From positions 992,001 to 1,056,000 of the forward strand of contig NZ_OCSR01000002.1 in assembly GCF_900230185.1 (NCBI RefSeq): a stretch of 64,000 nucleotides of DNA, written 5' to 3'. Positions 1-9,762 of this stretch are shown here, piece by piece. A program made the translations under genes and the position numbers. Below the pieces are notes generated by a model, which saw nothing but the letters and a program-made list of their open reading frames with translations, was not told the DNA's origin and did no database searches. Numbering within the stretch: the stretch's first letter is position 1; each line of letters starts with the position of its first letter. Source of the stretch: Burkholderia sp. OK233 (lineage in GTDB: Bacteria; Pseudomonadota; Gammaproteobacteria; Burkholderiales; Burkholderiaceae).

Positions 1-29
1 AATTATGTTTAGTTGGGCGGCGTTGGTTG

Positions 30-461
30 TTAGAATAAATCCGGGTTAATTGTTAATTTTTTCTCATCATCATACCAATCGTAGCAATTATCTCTGTTAA
101 CTATAGGTGCAATGTTCTTGTATAGGATGATGCCGGGAAAATTTATCATCATCATCAGATTATCCAGCCTAACAAATAACCTGTTTGCGCAACAGATGTT
201 GCCAATGATCTGTCCGTAGAAGAATTTTAATTCTTCAAGTGGAATATTGACGGGTCGATTACTGAAAAGATCTAAAGAATCTCTAAAATCATCGACGGGA
301 CTGGGTTTGGCGCTCGTGATGGCGCTTATTAATATGCTGCCACTATCACAGTAACAATTGAGCTCCATTTCCGTTTGCACGACGTCTTTGCAAACTGAAG
401 TTGCGATCTCATTTATTAAATTGAAGTCTGATGTTGTGGCAAAAACAAATCCTCTGGACAT
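30..461 (-). CDS. Candidate immunity protein for the Rhs toxin
   Basis: This 143-residue protein has no signal peptide or membrane segment that I can see and belongs to no family I recognise. It starts 3 bases after the rhs stop codon, and its ribosome-binding site (AGAGGT) overlaps that stop, so the two genes are translationally linked. The position directly behind a polymorphic toxin, the small size and the AT-rich base composition, like that of the toxin tail and unlike the rest of the T6SS operon, are the usual features of an Rhs immunity gene. By inference it binds and neutralises the C-terminal nuclease domain in the cytoplasm. No sequence motif proves this. It could also be an unrelated orphan gene left by toxin replacement. 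Confidence 0.7.
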   Translation of the reverse strand: MSRGFVFATTSDFNLINEIATSVCKDVVQTEMELNCYCDSGSILISAITSAKPSPVDDFRDSLDLFSNRPVNIPLEELKFFYGQIIGNICCANRLFVRLDNLMMMINFPGIILYKNIAPIVNRDNCYDWYDDEKKLTINPDLF

Positions 462-464
462 TTT

Positions 465-3400
465 TTACCTCTTAAGTAGCGCGATTACATCACTCAAGCT
501 TCCCGTAACCAAATAGCCATATCGACAACTTTTCTGTACGGTGCTGGTTGCGGCCGCTGCCAATCTGGGGTCGCATGAGTTGACTCCGTTTACAAATCCA
601 ACGACTGGGAGAGTAGTGTACGGTTCCGTTTTGTTTCTGATTTGACCAGTTATCGATGCCGCAGACGATGTTCCGTTCTTGAATTGAACGGCGGCTTGGG
701 ATGTCAAAACATCTATTTCTCCCACGTCACGTGTTCCGTCTGAAATTTTTAAATTATGCCCCAAGACATCCACGTCATTGTTTTCTAGTTCTGTTATAAA
801 ATCAGATAATCCTGGATCATTGTCAGGTCCTTGGATGAAGGTGTGACCAGGTTTTAAGTAAAGTTTGCTTAATAGGTTTAAGTTTGTATGTGGCAGTAGC
901 CCGAGTGGGTCGATCCATCCAAATATGTTGGGTGCATATTTATAGAGATTCGATCCACCAGTAAGCCCAATTGGATCCTGCGATATGAAATGGGCAGTGT
1001 TGGGGTCAGTGTAGCGATATCGGTTGTAGTGCAGATTGGATTCGGCGTCGAAATATTGTCCCTGCAGCCTGATTGGTTGCTCTACTTGACAAAACCCAAT
1101 GCGCTCAATATCTCCAGTCGAACTATAACGCGCCTCCCAAACGACCGCCCCATCCGCATCGTGCATTCGTACGGGAGCTCCATTCGGATCATTCTGGTAA
1201 AAGTAGATCGCCTCAGAACTGGCTGCCAGTTGCTCAGTCGTCTGCCCAGATACCCCGTCGTTTGTCAAATCGGCATACGCTGTAGCAAGCGGCTGATACG
1301 TTTCCGGATAATAGACCCACTCACATGCACGGCGACTCCCAAATATCGACACTCCGGCGCGGCTATCTCGATTCGGCCTGCCAGGTTGTTCCGCGTGCGC
1401 CCCATCGCTTTCGCCCGACACCGCTATGTCGGTGCTCCCGCCCTCACAAGACGAATACTCTCCCAGCAGCGTGTTGCCATCCCAGAAGAAATGGCTAGAA
1501 TACGAAACTTCTCCCTGCCCGGTCTCGCGCGACGGTCCCGCACGCACAATCTTGCGTACTCGCCGCTGGAACGCATCGTATTCGTACTGTACGTGGAAGC
1601 GGGTTGAGGCCTGTCCTGACGCGGCAACAGCCGGCCGAACTACTACCGTTTCAGTGAGCTGTCCCGCCGCATCCCAATGCAGAGTCAGATCCTGTGCTGC
1701 GTCCCGCTTATGAATCAGATTTCCGGCTCTGTCGTACGCGTGATAATCATCCTTGTATTTGCCTTCACGTATCCACGTGCCAACCTTCATGGAGTCAGTA
1801 GCGTCCGAGGCATGGCGTTCGCGGATATGCGTCTTTAACAGGTCGCTCGCCGGGTCGTAAAAATAAGGGCGTAGCTGCTTGGTTGGATTAAGGTGCGCGA
1901 CTATCTGGCCTACCGGATCGTACTGAAAGCGCTCGATAACTCCGCGTGAGTCACGCCTCTCGACCAGTTCGCCGTTCGCGTCATACACATATTCGCTTGC
2001 GAACAACGCACCCACGCCTTCTAGGAGTGTCTTATGTGAGACAAGTTGTCCGCCAGCTTCGTACGATAGTTCTCGCCGCAAGTCCGTACCTATCTGCTCA
2101 ATGCGTACCCGCCCAAGTGCGTCGCGCTTCAAAACGACAGGCGCGATGTCGTCAATCTGAATCGACGATACCGTATCCAAGGCGTCATATGTATAGCGGA
2201 CGGTATGTTCAATGAACTTGTCTCCGGCAATGAGCCGGGATCTGCGTGCCGTTCGATTGCCCGCCGCGTCGTAATCACTCGCAATTGAGAAATCGTCGCC
2301 CTGTCGCTCCTCGATTACGCGACCCGCCTCGTCGTAGCGAAACTCGACGCAACGAGAAGGGTTCTGTGCACACACCAAGTCTCCATTCCGGTCATATATG
2401 AAGCTGTCAATCCGGAGATCGTTTTCATGTCCTGGGTAAGGCACGCGCTTCTGCACGACGCGTCCAAGCTGGTCGTATCGGTATTCGATTGTCTGCCCCA
2501 AGGGATTCGTGCTGTAGAGCAGTTCATCGGCCAAGCCATATCGATAGTGGCGTGCTTGTCCCCAGTAGTCCGTTTCCACGACGATCCGTCCCAACTCATC
2601 ACGATCGAGCGCATATAGTTCGTTGCGTTCATTCACGACACCGATTAGTTGCTCTTCCGTGTTGTAGCGGTATTCGATAGCTGTACCGTCAGGTGCGAGT
2701 CGTCTGCTGATTTGGCCGAGTGGAGTGTAGTCGATCTGCGTCACGTGGCCCATGGGGTCCCGATAGCGAGACAAGTTTCCGTCGGCGTCGTACATACAGT
2801 GAATCTCGCGTCCGCCGCGTACGATCGCGCGTGTCAAATTGCCGCTGCGGTCGTACTCGTAGTGGCTCCGTTGTTCGAGCGCATCAATTGCTTCGATGAC
2901 GTATCCGCGCGCATCGTACCGATACTGCGTGCGATGCCCCAAGGCATTTATCTGCGCCGAGAGATTGCCATTACGATCGTAATCGAACCGCGTGATTTCA
3001 CCACGCGGCCCAGCATGTTCGACAAGCTGGCCGTACTTGTCATATGTGTAGTTCGATATTGCTCCCGAAGGACTAATTTGCGCGAGCAGATTTCCGTGTG
3101 TATCCCACTCGTAGCGCCACTGCCGGCCGCCTATCAACGTCACGCAGACCGGATGGTGATGGCGGCCGAAGTCCGTCCTGATTGCACCTCCATCCGGCAG
3201 CGTCTGCGCAAGCAAGTTACCATATACATCGTAGTCCCACGCCGTCGTGCGCCCTGCCGGATCAACCACCGCACTCGCCCGCCCGTGCGCGTCATACCGA
3301 TACCCGGTCACGCGCCCCGAAGGATCGATCTCTGCGACCGGCAACCCGCGCTCGTTCATTTGGATGATGGTCGTATGTCCGAGCGAATTGATGACGCTTG

Positions 3401-5156
3401 TTTCCATCCGTGTACGGTCGTAGATGAAGCGATAGTCGAACAGGCCGTTATCGCCCCACGCGTGATTGACTCGCCACGCGCCATCACTGTGTTGCAGGTA
3501 GCTGTAGTAGAAGGACAAGCCCCGCGCGCTGGTATGACGCACCATCCGGTGACCGGTCGCGTATTCGAAACAACGCGAATGCGCCATCGCATCGACTGCA
3601 GCGCACAGGTTTCGTTCGCGGTCAGACTCGTAGCTAACGAGAGGAAACGCGCGGCCGTCCGCATCGATCAGGGTCAGTGCCATCAGCCAACCTGCTACGC
3701 TAACGCCGTCGTGTGCCACGTCTCGTATCCGGCATTCGACCGAGCGTGCAGTCCTACCATCTCGCGTCCACTCTGCGATGCGCGCGATGCATCTGCGCGC
3801 ATCGCGCTCAAAAACCCACGCATTGCCGTTGAAATCGGCAATACGCTCGACGGGTAAAGTGAGTCGGGCCTTGTCTTCGAGTGCCCCGACTGTCTGTATC
3901 CATCTCGGCGGCAGCAAGAATCCGTATTCGATTCCGTCGCGCGTGCGTAGCACCAGCCGGTCGTCCTGCCGATATAGCGCATACCCATACTGCCAGTCGT
4001 ACACACGGGCCGCCCAGCCGTCCTCTGCTGGCAGCGCATCGAACGCGGTCGCATGATCTAGGAGATACGCAGCAGCACCGCTCCCACCTTCGTGCGGCAT
4101 CAGTTCGAGCCGGATATCGGCTGGTGTCTGCCAGCCTATACCCACAGCGCCGTCATAGGGGGTGTGACTCGCGTAATGCCGTTCCCACACTAGAGGCAGC
4201 CGCCCCGATACGGTGAAATCGCTTTGCTGAACGACAACTTCTCCGGTTGTAGCGTCGACCGGCTCCGCCTTCAGCACGTTGCACCGCAAGAATCCCGACT
4301 TCAAGTGCAACTTATCCGCCAGCGCCTTCGCCCAATCCGATCCCTGAAACGACTTGAACAATCCCTTCGCCGTCGCGGCCATGTTCATGACCGGCGGCCC
4401 GCCTACCAGCACCGGCCGCCCTGCCGGAATCGGCAGCATCACCGAACTCGGCATCGACGGATAGCTACGATCCGTATGCGCTCCATTGTGCGGTGGTGGC
4501 TCCATACCTATCGACCAGCAACTCAGCGCCTGCAGTGCCATGAACGACATCGGATCGTTGTTGGCCAGCACCGTCTTGCTGCCCATGTACGATTCCCCGT
4601 CGTTCGAAGGTTCGGGATCCTTAGCAGGCGGTGGCGCAAACGATTCGCCGAGCGGAAAATGAAGTCCTGGAACGTGATACGCGTGTGTTCCTGCCGTGGC
4701 CCGCATCAAGCCATTTACGAAAATCGGTCTGCCGCTGCTCCCGCCCATTCCGACGTTCGAGCCAAGATCATTGCTGATACGACTCTGGAGCGCCTTGCGC
4801 TCCTTATTCAGCTTCAACCCTTCCGCGACAATCGCGTTGTCCTTGATGTCCGGAAGCTTGCCGCCCATTACGCCTGCCAAGTCGTTGACCTGCTGCATGG
4901 CGGAATCAGCCAGGTGGTCGACCTTCTTCACTTCGTCGGGGTGATCGTCGATGTACTCGGTCACCTTCTCCTGCACGATCATCATTGCGATGCTGCCGAC
5001 TACGCCCTTTGCCGCCTCGACATACTCTCGCAGATCGAGCATGAAACCCACGTGAGGATGCGGCAAAAGAACGGGCGTCGGACTCGGCGCAACCAATACC
5101 GAGTGAACGTCGACCCCGACAACCGGATCCAGATGCTTGACTGCCAGCAGCCCCAC
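465..5156 (-). CDS. Rhs polymorphic toxin with PAAR-like N-terminus and nuclease-like C-terminus
   Basis: A 1563-residue T6SS effector. Roughly residues 30-260 contain conserved PHPHVG, ANNDPMS and AGRPVLVGGPP segments of the PAAR-like N-terminal region of T6SS Rhs proteins, which should seat it on VgrG. The middle is a long series of YD repeats (Y-RYD---G) that form the Rhs shell. The core ends with the canonical DPIGL...IDPLGL boundary near residue 1421. The last 142 residues are a variable toxin domain with a GEID...VQFK motif typical of PD-(D/E)XK nucleases. I chose a GTG start because GGGGAGGG lies just upstream and the gap to the preceding gene is only 14 bases; a longer reading frame would overlap that gene. 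It is the last large gene of the T6SS operon. The toxin activity is inferred, the Rhs assignment is firm. Confidence 0.93.
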   Translation of the reverse strand: MGLLAVKHLDPVVGVDVHSVLVAPSPTPVLLPHPHVGFMLDLREYVEAAKGVVGSIAMMIVQEKVTEYIDDHPDEVKKVDHLADSAMQQVNDLAGVMGGKLPDIKDNAIVAEGLKLNKERKALQSRISNDLGSNVGMGGSSGRPIFVNGLMRATAGTHAYHVPGLHFPLGESFAPPPAKDPEPSNDGESYMGSKTVLANNDPMSFMALQALSCWSIGMEPPPHNGAHTDRSYPSMPSSVMLPIPAGRPVLVGGPPVMNMAATAKGLFKSFQGSDWAKALADKLHLKSGFLRCNVLKAEPVDATTGEVVVQQSDFTVSGRLPLVWERHYASHTPYDGAVGIGWQTPADIRLELMPHEGGSGAAAYLLDHATAFDALPAEDGWAARVYDWQYGYALYRQDDRLVLRTRDGIEYGFLLPPRWIQTVGALEDKARLTLPVERIADFNGNAWVFERDARRCIARIAEWTRDGRTARSVECRIRDVAHDGVSVAGWLMALTLIDADGRAFPLVSYESDRERNLCAAVDAMAHSRCFEYATGHRMVRHTSARGLSFYYSYLQHSDGAWRVNHAWGDNGLFDYRFIYDRTRMETSVINSLGHTTIIQMNERGLPVAEIDPSGRVTGYRYDAHGRASAVVDPAGRTTAWDYDVYGNLLAQTLPDGGAIRTDFGRHHHPVCVTLIGGRQWRYEWDTHGNLLAQISPSGAISNYTYDKYGQLVEHAGPRGEITRFDYDRNGNLSAQINALGHRTQYRYDARGYVIEAIDALEQRSHYEYDRSGNLTRAIVRGGREIHCMYDADGNLSRYRDPMGHVTQIDYTPLGQISRRLAPDGTAIEYRYNTEEQLIGVVNERNELYALDRDELGRIVVETDYWGQARHYRYGLADELLYSTNPLGQTIEYRYDQLGRVVQKRVPYPGHENDLRIDSFIYDRNGDLVCAQNPSRCVEFRYDEAGRVIEERQGDDFSIASDYDAAGNRTARRSRLIAGDKFIEHTVRYTYDALDTVSSIQIDDIAPVVLKRDALGRVRIEQIGTDLRRELSYEAGGQLVSHKTLLEGVGALFASEYVYDANGELVERRDSRGVIERFQYDPVGQIVAHLNPTKQLRPYFYDPASDLLKTHIRERHASDATDSMKVGTWIREGKYKDDYHAYDRAGNLIHKRDAAQDLTLHWDAAGQLTETVVVRPAVAASGQASTRFHVQYEYDAFQRRVRKIVRAGPSRETGQGEVSYSSHFFWDGNTLLGEYSSCEGGSTDIAVSGESDGAHAEQPGRPNRDSRAGVSIFGSRRACEWVYYPETYQPLATAYADLTNDGVSGQTTEQLAASSEAIYFYQNDPNGAPVRMHDADGAVVWEARYSSTGDIERIGFCQVEQPIRLQGQYFDAESNLHYNRYRYTDPNTAHFISQDPIGLTGGSNLYKYAPNIFGWIDPLGLLPHTNLNLLSKLYLKPGHTFIQGPDNDPGLSDFITELENNDVDVLGHNLKISDGTRDVGEIDVLTSQAAVQFKNGTSSAASITGQIRNKTEPYTTLPVVGFVNGVNSCDPRLAAAATSTVQKSCRYGYLVTGSLSDVIALLKR

Positions 5157-5170
5157 GTCGCCCTCCCCGC

Positions 5171-6436
5171 TCAGCGCCCGCCGCGCAAAGCGGCGACCTT
5201 CTCGCGGAGCGCGTTGCGCCGCCGGTCCACCGCACCCAACTGCGAAGCCATCCACTCCACGACGAGCGGCAAATTACTGTTCGCACGCATCGGTTCGTCG
5301 ATCATCAATCCCGCATCGAGCGCATTGAATCCAGCCTCGAGCGCGTGCTCGCGCTCCCCTGCCCGCTCCCAGCACACGGCGCTCATGCGCCACGCCTCAA
5401 CCGTCATCAGCCCATCCTGTGCAGCCGTAGTCGATGCTGTCGCGCGTTCATAGCAATACGCCGAGTGCGCGTAATCCTTGTGTGTCAGATGCACACTCGC
5501 CTCACCGAACAACCCGTTCGCGACAAGCTTGTGCCCCGCCGGATGCCCTGCCTCGACCGCGCGCATGCCGCTGCTGGCAGCGCTCCGGTACGCATCGATC
5601 GCACGTTCACGATCGCGCCATTTCAGATATGCAGCACCGGCGATCAGATGCACGACGACACACTGATCGAACCACTGCTCGCGCTCCGCGACCTTCAGCG
5701 CCGCCGCGCGCAGTTCCTCGAGCCGCGCCGGATTGCCGCCTTCGATCGTCTCGGTCAGCATCACGAACTGCCGTCGAAATTCGCCGCTCGACCCGCGCTC
5801 ACCCGACTCCGCCAGCAATTCGCGCGGCACGCTCGCCATCGAATATTTGCCTCGCACGAGGCGTACCGCTGACGGATGCCGTTGCAGCAGCGTCGCCAAC
5901 GGCGCGATATCCGTGCGCGGCACGACAAAGCGCACGCGTTCGCCAAGCTTCGGCGAGGTGACGACGATCGACAACAAACCATCCAACCAGCGCGACCATG
6001 CCGCCGCATCACGCACTTTCGCCGGCTCCAGCACGAAGACCATCGACGGGAAAATATCCGGATGGTGGCTCATGAGGCTGTCTGCGACCGTGAGCAGATA
6101 CAGCACCGGATTCGTGCCGTCGTCGCGCGGCGCTTGCCAATCGGCGCGTATGCCCTGCGCATTGGAAGCATCGCGCCGGCTGTCGTAGAAGGCGATGAGT
6201 TCGTCCGTCAGCGCCTTCGCATAACTCGATTCGTTGACGAACGAAGCGCGCATCGTCCGCACCGCGCACGACGTTTCCTCCTGCACCTGAAAATAGAGCT
6301 GCACAAGCTGCGCATCGGTCTCGTCGGTCTGCCAGATCATCAGCCGTGCGGCCCGATCTTTCGCGAAACCCATCCAGTCCGTGTGCGCATCCATGAACCT
6401 GCGCTCCACCGGGTTCGTCGGCTGCCAGTTCTGCAT
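5171..6436 (-). CDS. TPR-like protein between vgrG and rhs, candidate effector adaptor
   Basis: This 421-residue soluble protein has no signal peptide. About residues 1-225 form a domain I do not recognise. Residues 235-390 are alpha-helical with repeated A/Y/L spacing typical of tetratricopeptide repeats (AYLKWRDRERAIDAYRSAA is the clearest helix pair). The start is supported by GGGAG nine bases upstream. It lies 15 bases after vgrG and 14 bases before rhs, so the three genes are co-transcribed. Genes placed between a VgrG and its cargo often encode adaptors or chaperones (known families are DUF4123, DUF2169 and DUF1795/EagR). This protein shows none of those motifs. By inference it loads or stabilises the Rhs protein. 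It could instead be a second cytoplasmic T6SS accessory protein. Confidence 0.75.
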   Translation of the reverse strand: MQNWQPTNPVERRFMDAHTDWMGFAKDRAARLMIWQTDETDAQLVQLYFQVQEETSCAVRTMRASFVNESSYAKALTDELIAFYDSRRDASNAQGIRADWQAPRDDGTNPVLYLLTVADSLMSHHPDIFPSMVFVLEPAKVRDAAAWSRWLDGLLSIVVTSPKLGERVRFVVPRTDIAPLATLLQRHPSAVRLVRGKYSMASVPRELLAESGERGSSGEFRRQFVMLTETIEGGNPARLEELRAAALKVAEREQWFDQCVVVHLIAGAAYLKWRDRERAIDAYRSAASSGMRAVEAGHPAGHKLVANGLFGEASVHLTHKDYAHSAYCYERATASTTAAQDGLMTVEAWRMSAVCWERAGEREHALEAGFNALDAGLMIDEPMRANSNLPLVVEWMASQLGAVDRRRNALREKVAALRGGR

Positions 6437-6451
6437 ACGTTCAGGCTCCCA

Positions 6452-8653
6452 TCACGGATTCAGCTTCAACACGGTCCCTTCTACCGTATGCTCGCCCGTT
6501 GCCGACGACTTCACCGTCTTGCCGCGCACGCTGTGGCTGTCCGTGCCGGTCGATTCGACGTTGACACCCTGGATCAGGATCGTGCCGTCGCTCTTCATCA
6601 GGATGCTCGACTGGCCGCAGACGAGGGCAAGCTGATCCCCTGCGTTGACGAGCACCTGATGCTGCACGTTCGTCGTGTGACTTGCGCCGACGTTGACCGA
6701 ATGCTCACCGCCGACATTGAGCACGTGCGCGTTCGCAATCGTCGACGTACGTGCGCCGATCTCCTCGGTATGCGACGAAGCGACCAACGTCTTCATGTCC
6801 TGCGACGTCGTCTGATAAAGCTGCCCGACGGTCAGCGTCTTGGCTTCGCCGATCGTTTCGGTCTTGCTTTGCGCGACCGTTTCCTTGTGCGTGCCGCCGA
6901 TGGTCGCATCGCGATTCGCGCCGATCGTCACGGTTTCGTTCTGGCCGACCGACCGCGTTCGACTCCCCCCAACCCCATGCGTCTCATTCCCCCCCACCTG
7001 CGCGACGCGATGCTGCCCGACGTTCACCGTCTCGTTCTGCCCGACGCTGCGCTGACGATTGTTTTTCACGCTCAACGTCTCGTCGTTACCGACCGAATGC
7101 GCATGGTCGTGCCCGACCGACAGCGTGTGATCCTGCTCGGTCTCCGCGTCGAAGTTGCGCTCCGCATGCATCCACAGCTGCTCCGCGCCCTTGCGATCCT
7201 CGAAGCGCATCGCATTCGCGTGTTCGGTGGTGCCGCCCGGTGTCGAACGCGACAGGATCCCGCTTTGCGTCGCGCTCGCCGGCAACCCCCACGGCGGCAT
7301 CCGCTCGCCGTTGTAGACGCGGCCCGTGACGATCGGATAATCGGGATCGCCGTTCAGGAAATCCACGATGACCTCGTCTCCCACGCGCGGAATCTGGACG
7401 CCCCCGAACCCGCCGCCCGCCCACGGGTTCGATACCCGGATCCAGCACGACGCGTTCTGGTCGCGCTGCCCGTACCGGTCCCACTGGAACTGCAGCTTCA
7501 CGCGCCCATACTGGTCGGTCCAGATCTCTTCTCCCGGCGGGCCGACCACGACCGCAGTCTGCGGGCCGCTGGTGCGGGGTCGGGGCGTCACGCGCTGCGA
7601 ACGGTACGGCAGACTGGTCGGCTGCGCGACGAGCTGCGTATCGTGCATCACCTCGTCGTCACTACCGCTCGCGTACACGTTTTCCTGGAAGCGGTAGCCG
7701 CATCGAACCACCAGATACTCGCGGTTCTGATCGTCGCGCGGACAGTTCTTCAGCGTGAACAGATACCCTGGCGCGACGCCGCGGACATTCGTGTGTCCGG
7801 CTGCGCGCTCATGTTCGGACTGCAGTTCCTCGAGCCTCACGCGGTTGTATCGCTCGCCGTGCGCGTCGTCACGATATCCGCCCGGCCATTCGTAGACCGG
7901 CAGACTGTCATGGCTGTGCCCGCGAGGATCGGCCCGGCGCACCGACAGATCGGCGCGCGGCCTGGTGAAATCGTAGTCGTCGGCCTCGTGCCGCCCCGCG
8001 TTGATCTCCTTCGCAGGTACCCAGGTGTCGATATGTTCTTCGTCGGCGATCGTCGCCCGGTCGTGACCGAGGTACGGGATGCTTGCGTATCCCGGCAACG
8101 GATGGTGCGACGACATGGCGTCGCACAGCACCAGCGTGTGCTTGCCGGATGCGTGCTCGAAGTAATAGTAGATGCCCTCATTCTCGATCAGTCTCGAGAC
8201 GAAATCCGCGTCGGTCTCGTTGTACTGGACGCAGTACTCGCGCGGCGCATAGCTTCCGGTCAGCCTGTTCTCGATCTGGAAGCCATATGGCGCGAGCGTC
8301 TCCTGAACGATCTCCGGCACACTGCGCATCTGGTAAATCCTGCAATCCGTGCGGCGTGTCGCGAGCCACAGCCACGGCCGCACGACGAGTTCGTAACGGT
8401 AATGGCGCGCGGCATCGCGTCCGGCAAGCGACGCCCGCGCGATCACGCCGTTCAGGTAACGTGTCGCGCCGCCCTGCTCCTCGATATTTACGGTGACCGA
8501 CTGGCCCAGTAGCGCTTGCAGCGACAGACTATGACTGTCGGCGAGCGCTTCGATACGAAACTCGAACATCCGGCCGAGCTCCTCGTCGCCGCACAAGCTG
8601 CGGAACTTCAATTGGTCGCCCAGCGGACTGTCCAACGTAAAGATGCGTGACAC
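6452..8653 (-). CDS. vgrG: T6SS spike protein VgrG (TssI)
   Basis: A 733-residue trimeric spike that caps the Hcp tube and carries effectors. The N-terminal two thirds match the gp27/gp5-like VgrG core, including the conserved ENEGIYYYFEH and YGRVKLQFQWDRYG segments and the PRVGDEVIVDFLNGDPDYP OB-fold region. From about residue 450 on, short V-G-x-N-x-T repeats (for example SVGQNETVNVG) form the triple-stranded beta-helix needle. The tail (DSHSVRGKTVKSSATGEHTVEG) is ordinary and carries no extra enzymatic domain, so cargo is probably delivered through the PAAR-like Rhs protein. I chose a GTG start preceded by AGGAGGG; an upstream extension of 47 codons is arginine-rich and lacks VgrG similarity. 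It follows tssG by 26 bases. Confidence 0.95.
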   Translation of the reverse strand: MSRIFTLDSPLGDQLKFRSLCGDEELGRMFEFRIEALADSHSLSLQALLGQSVTVNIEEQGGATRYLNGVIARASLAGRDAARHYRYELVVRPWLWLATRRTDCRIYQMRSVPEIVQETLAPYGFQIENRLTGSYAPREYCVQYNETDADFVSRLIENEGIYYYFEHASGKHTLVLCDAMSSHHPLPGYASIPYLGHDRATIADEEHIDTWVPAKEINAGRHEADDYDFTRPRADLSVRRADPRGHSHDSLPVYEWPGGYRDDAHGERYNRVRLEELQSEHERAAGHTNVRGVAPGYLFTLKNCPRDDQNREYLVVRCGYRFQENVYASGSDDEVMHDTQLVAQPTSLPYRSQRVTPRPRTSGPQTAVVVGPPGEEIWTDQYGRVKLQFQWDRYGQRDQNASCWIRVSNPWAGGGFGGVQIPRVGDEVIVDFLNGDPDYPIVTGRVYNGERMPPWGLPASATQSGILSRSTPGGTTEHANAMRFEDRKGAEQLWMHAERNFDAETEQDHTLSVGHDHAHSVGNDETLSVKNNRQRSVGQNETVNVGQHRVAQVGGNETHGVGGSRTRSVGQNETVTIGANRDATIGGTHKETVAQSKTETIGEAKTLTVGQLYQTTSQDMKTLVASSHTEEIGARTSTIANAHVLNVGGEHSVNVGASHTTNVQHQVLVNAGDQLALVCGQSSILMKSDGTILIQGVNVESTGTDSHSVRGKTVKSSATGEHTVEGTVLKLNP

Positions 8654-8679
8654 GAATGCTCCCTCCTGGTTCAGCTGGT

Positions 8680-9762
8680 TCAAGGCTGCGCGCCGGCCGC
8701 GCAATCCGCCGTATCGTGCGGCGCCCGCCGGATCGCGGCGTGATCGATGACGACGTCGCCTGCCGGCGCGCCGCTGCACCGCGTGCCGAGCCATGTGCTA
8801 CGGCCGAGCCCTTCCGCACGACCTAGCGTCAGCGCAGGCACGTGATCGGGTGCAAGCTCCAGTTGCAGCTCCCATGCGAACTCGGCGCCAATGTATTCGC
8901 GAACCCAGTGCGCCACGCGCGCCGCATTCGTGCCGCCGGGAAGGAACGTGCGATACGTATGGAGCGGCATGGGCCCGGGCACGATACGAAAGCGCGACTG
9001 CGCATCGCGTACCGCGCGGCCGAGCACGGCACCGTCGCCGAGGCGTTGCGTGGGAGCCGTCGCGTGCAGCGTCGTGCGCAGCGGTGCGCCGATCAGTGTC
9101 CAATGCACGACGTGTTCGACAAGGCGCACCGGCACGTCACACTCGTGCCGCAGAATCTGAACGAGACCTTCCGGATTGCGCGTCTGCCGCACCCAGTGGC
9201 CTGCGTGGAAATACTGCCCGTGCGCGGGGGCGTGCGCGGGGTCGCGGGTCTCAACGGGATCGACCGCGCGGCCGATCAGACTCGCAACATACCGGTCGAA
9301 GCGCGATCCTCCCGGCCGGTCATGACCAACCACCGGTTGCGCGTCGGCCCACGCGCGATAGAACAACAGGATCAGCCGGTGATGGAACCAGTCGGCGAAA
9401 CCGGACATCGTGCGGTCGTCGAACGCATTCGCACGTTCGTGGGCGTAATCAGTCAGATGATGCGGCAGGGGCCCATTCGGCCCGAACAGTCCGAAGCCGT
9501 GAATGGTCACGCGCGGCACGGCGCCCGCGTCGCGCACGGCAGCGATCATCGACGCAGCGAACGCAAGCGACGGCTCCTGGCCAAGCCGCAACGGCTCGTC
9601 GCGCGGGTGGGCCGCCCGTCCGAGCGGCGCCGCGTGCTGGGACAATGCGTCAAGCCAGCGCAGTGCATTGAACAGATCGTGTTCCTCGGGCGCAGCGCGC
9701 AAGCGCGCCCAATACGCGTCGTAGCGTGCTGCGGCGCTCCCCAGTGGATCGCGGTGCGTCAT
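8680..9762 (-). CDS. tssG: T6SS baseplate subunit TssG
   Basis: A 360-residue baseplate wedge component that pairs with TssF, TssE and TssK. Family features visible here are the N-terminal FNALRWLDAL, the RLGQEPSLAFAAS segment, the FGLFGPNGPLPHHLTDYAHER block and the FYRAWADAQP motif. I chose the ATG that overlaps the tssF stop as ATGA, because GGAGG precedes it by eight bases; a start 11 codons upstream is also open but less likely. The length is normal for the family. The gene follows tssF directly and precedes vgrG. Confidence 0.95.
   Translation of the reverse strand: MTHRDPLGSAAARYDAYWARLRAAPEEHDLFNALRWLDALSQHAAPLGRAAHPRDEPLRLGQEPSLAFAASMIAAVRDAGAVPRVTIHGFGLFGPNGPLPHHLTDYAHERANAFDDRTMSGFADWFHHRLILLFYRAWADAQPVVGHDRPGGSRFDRYVASLIGRAVDPVETRDPAHAPAHGQYFHAGHWVRQTRNPEGLVQILRHECDVPVRLVEHVVHWTLIGAPLRTTLHATAPTQRLGDGAVLGRAVRDAQSRFRIVPGPMPLHTYRTFLPGGTNAARVAHWVREYIGAEFAWELQLELAPDHVPALTLGRAEGLGRSTWLGTRCSGAPAGDVVIDHAAIRRAPHDTADCAAGAQP

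Noticed and set aside
30..461. An intact second toxin in place of the immunity gene.
   Set aside because: It lacks any Rhs boundary motif or catalytic pattern, and its linkage to the rhs stop fits an immunity gene better.
2649..3857. A 402-codon plus-strand frame opposite rhs.
   Set aside because: Shadow of the Rhs YD repeats; composition is unnatural and the repeats are fully explained by the minus-strand gene.
5876..8512. An 878-codon open frame on the plus strand, opposite the TPR protein and vgrG.
   Set aside because: It is the antisense shadow of GC-rich coding DNA: arginine- and histidine-rich, no domain, no ribosome-binding site, and the opposite strand encodes clear proteins.
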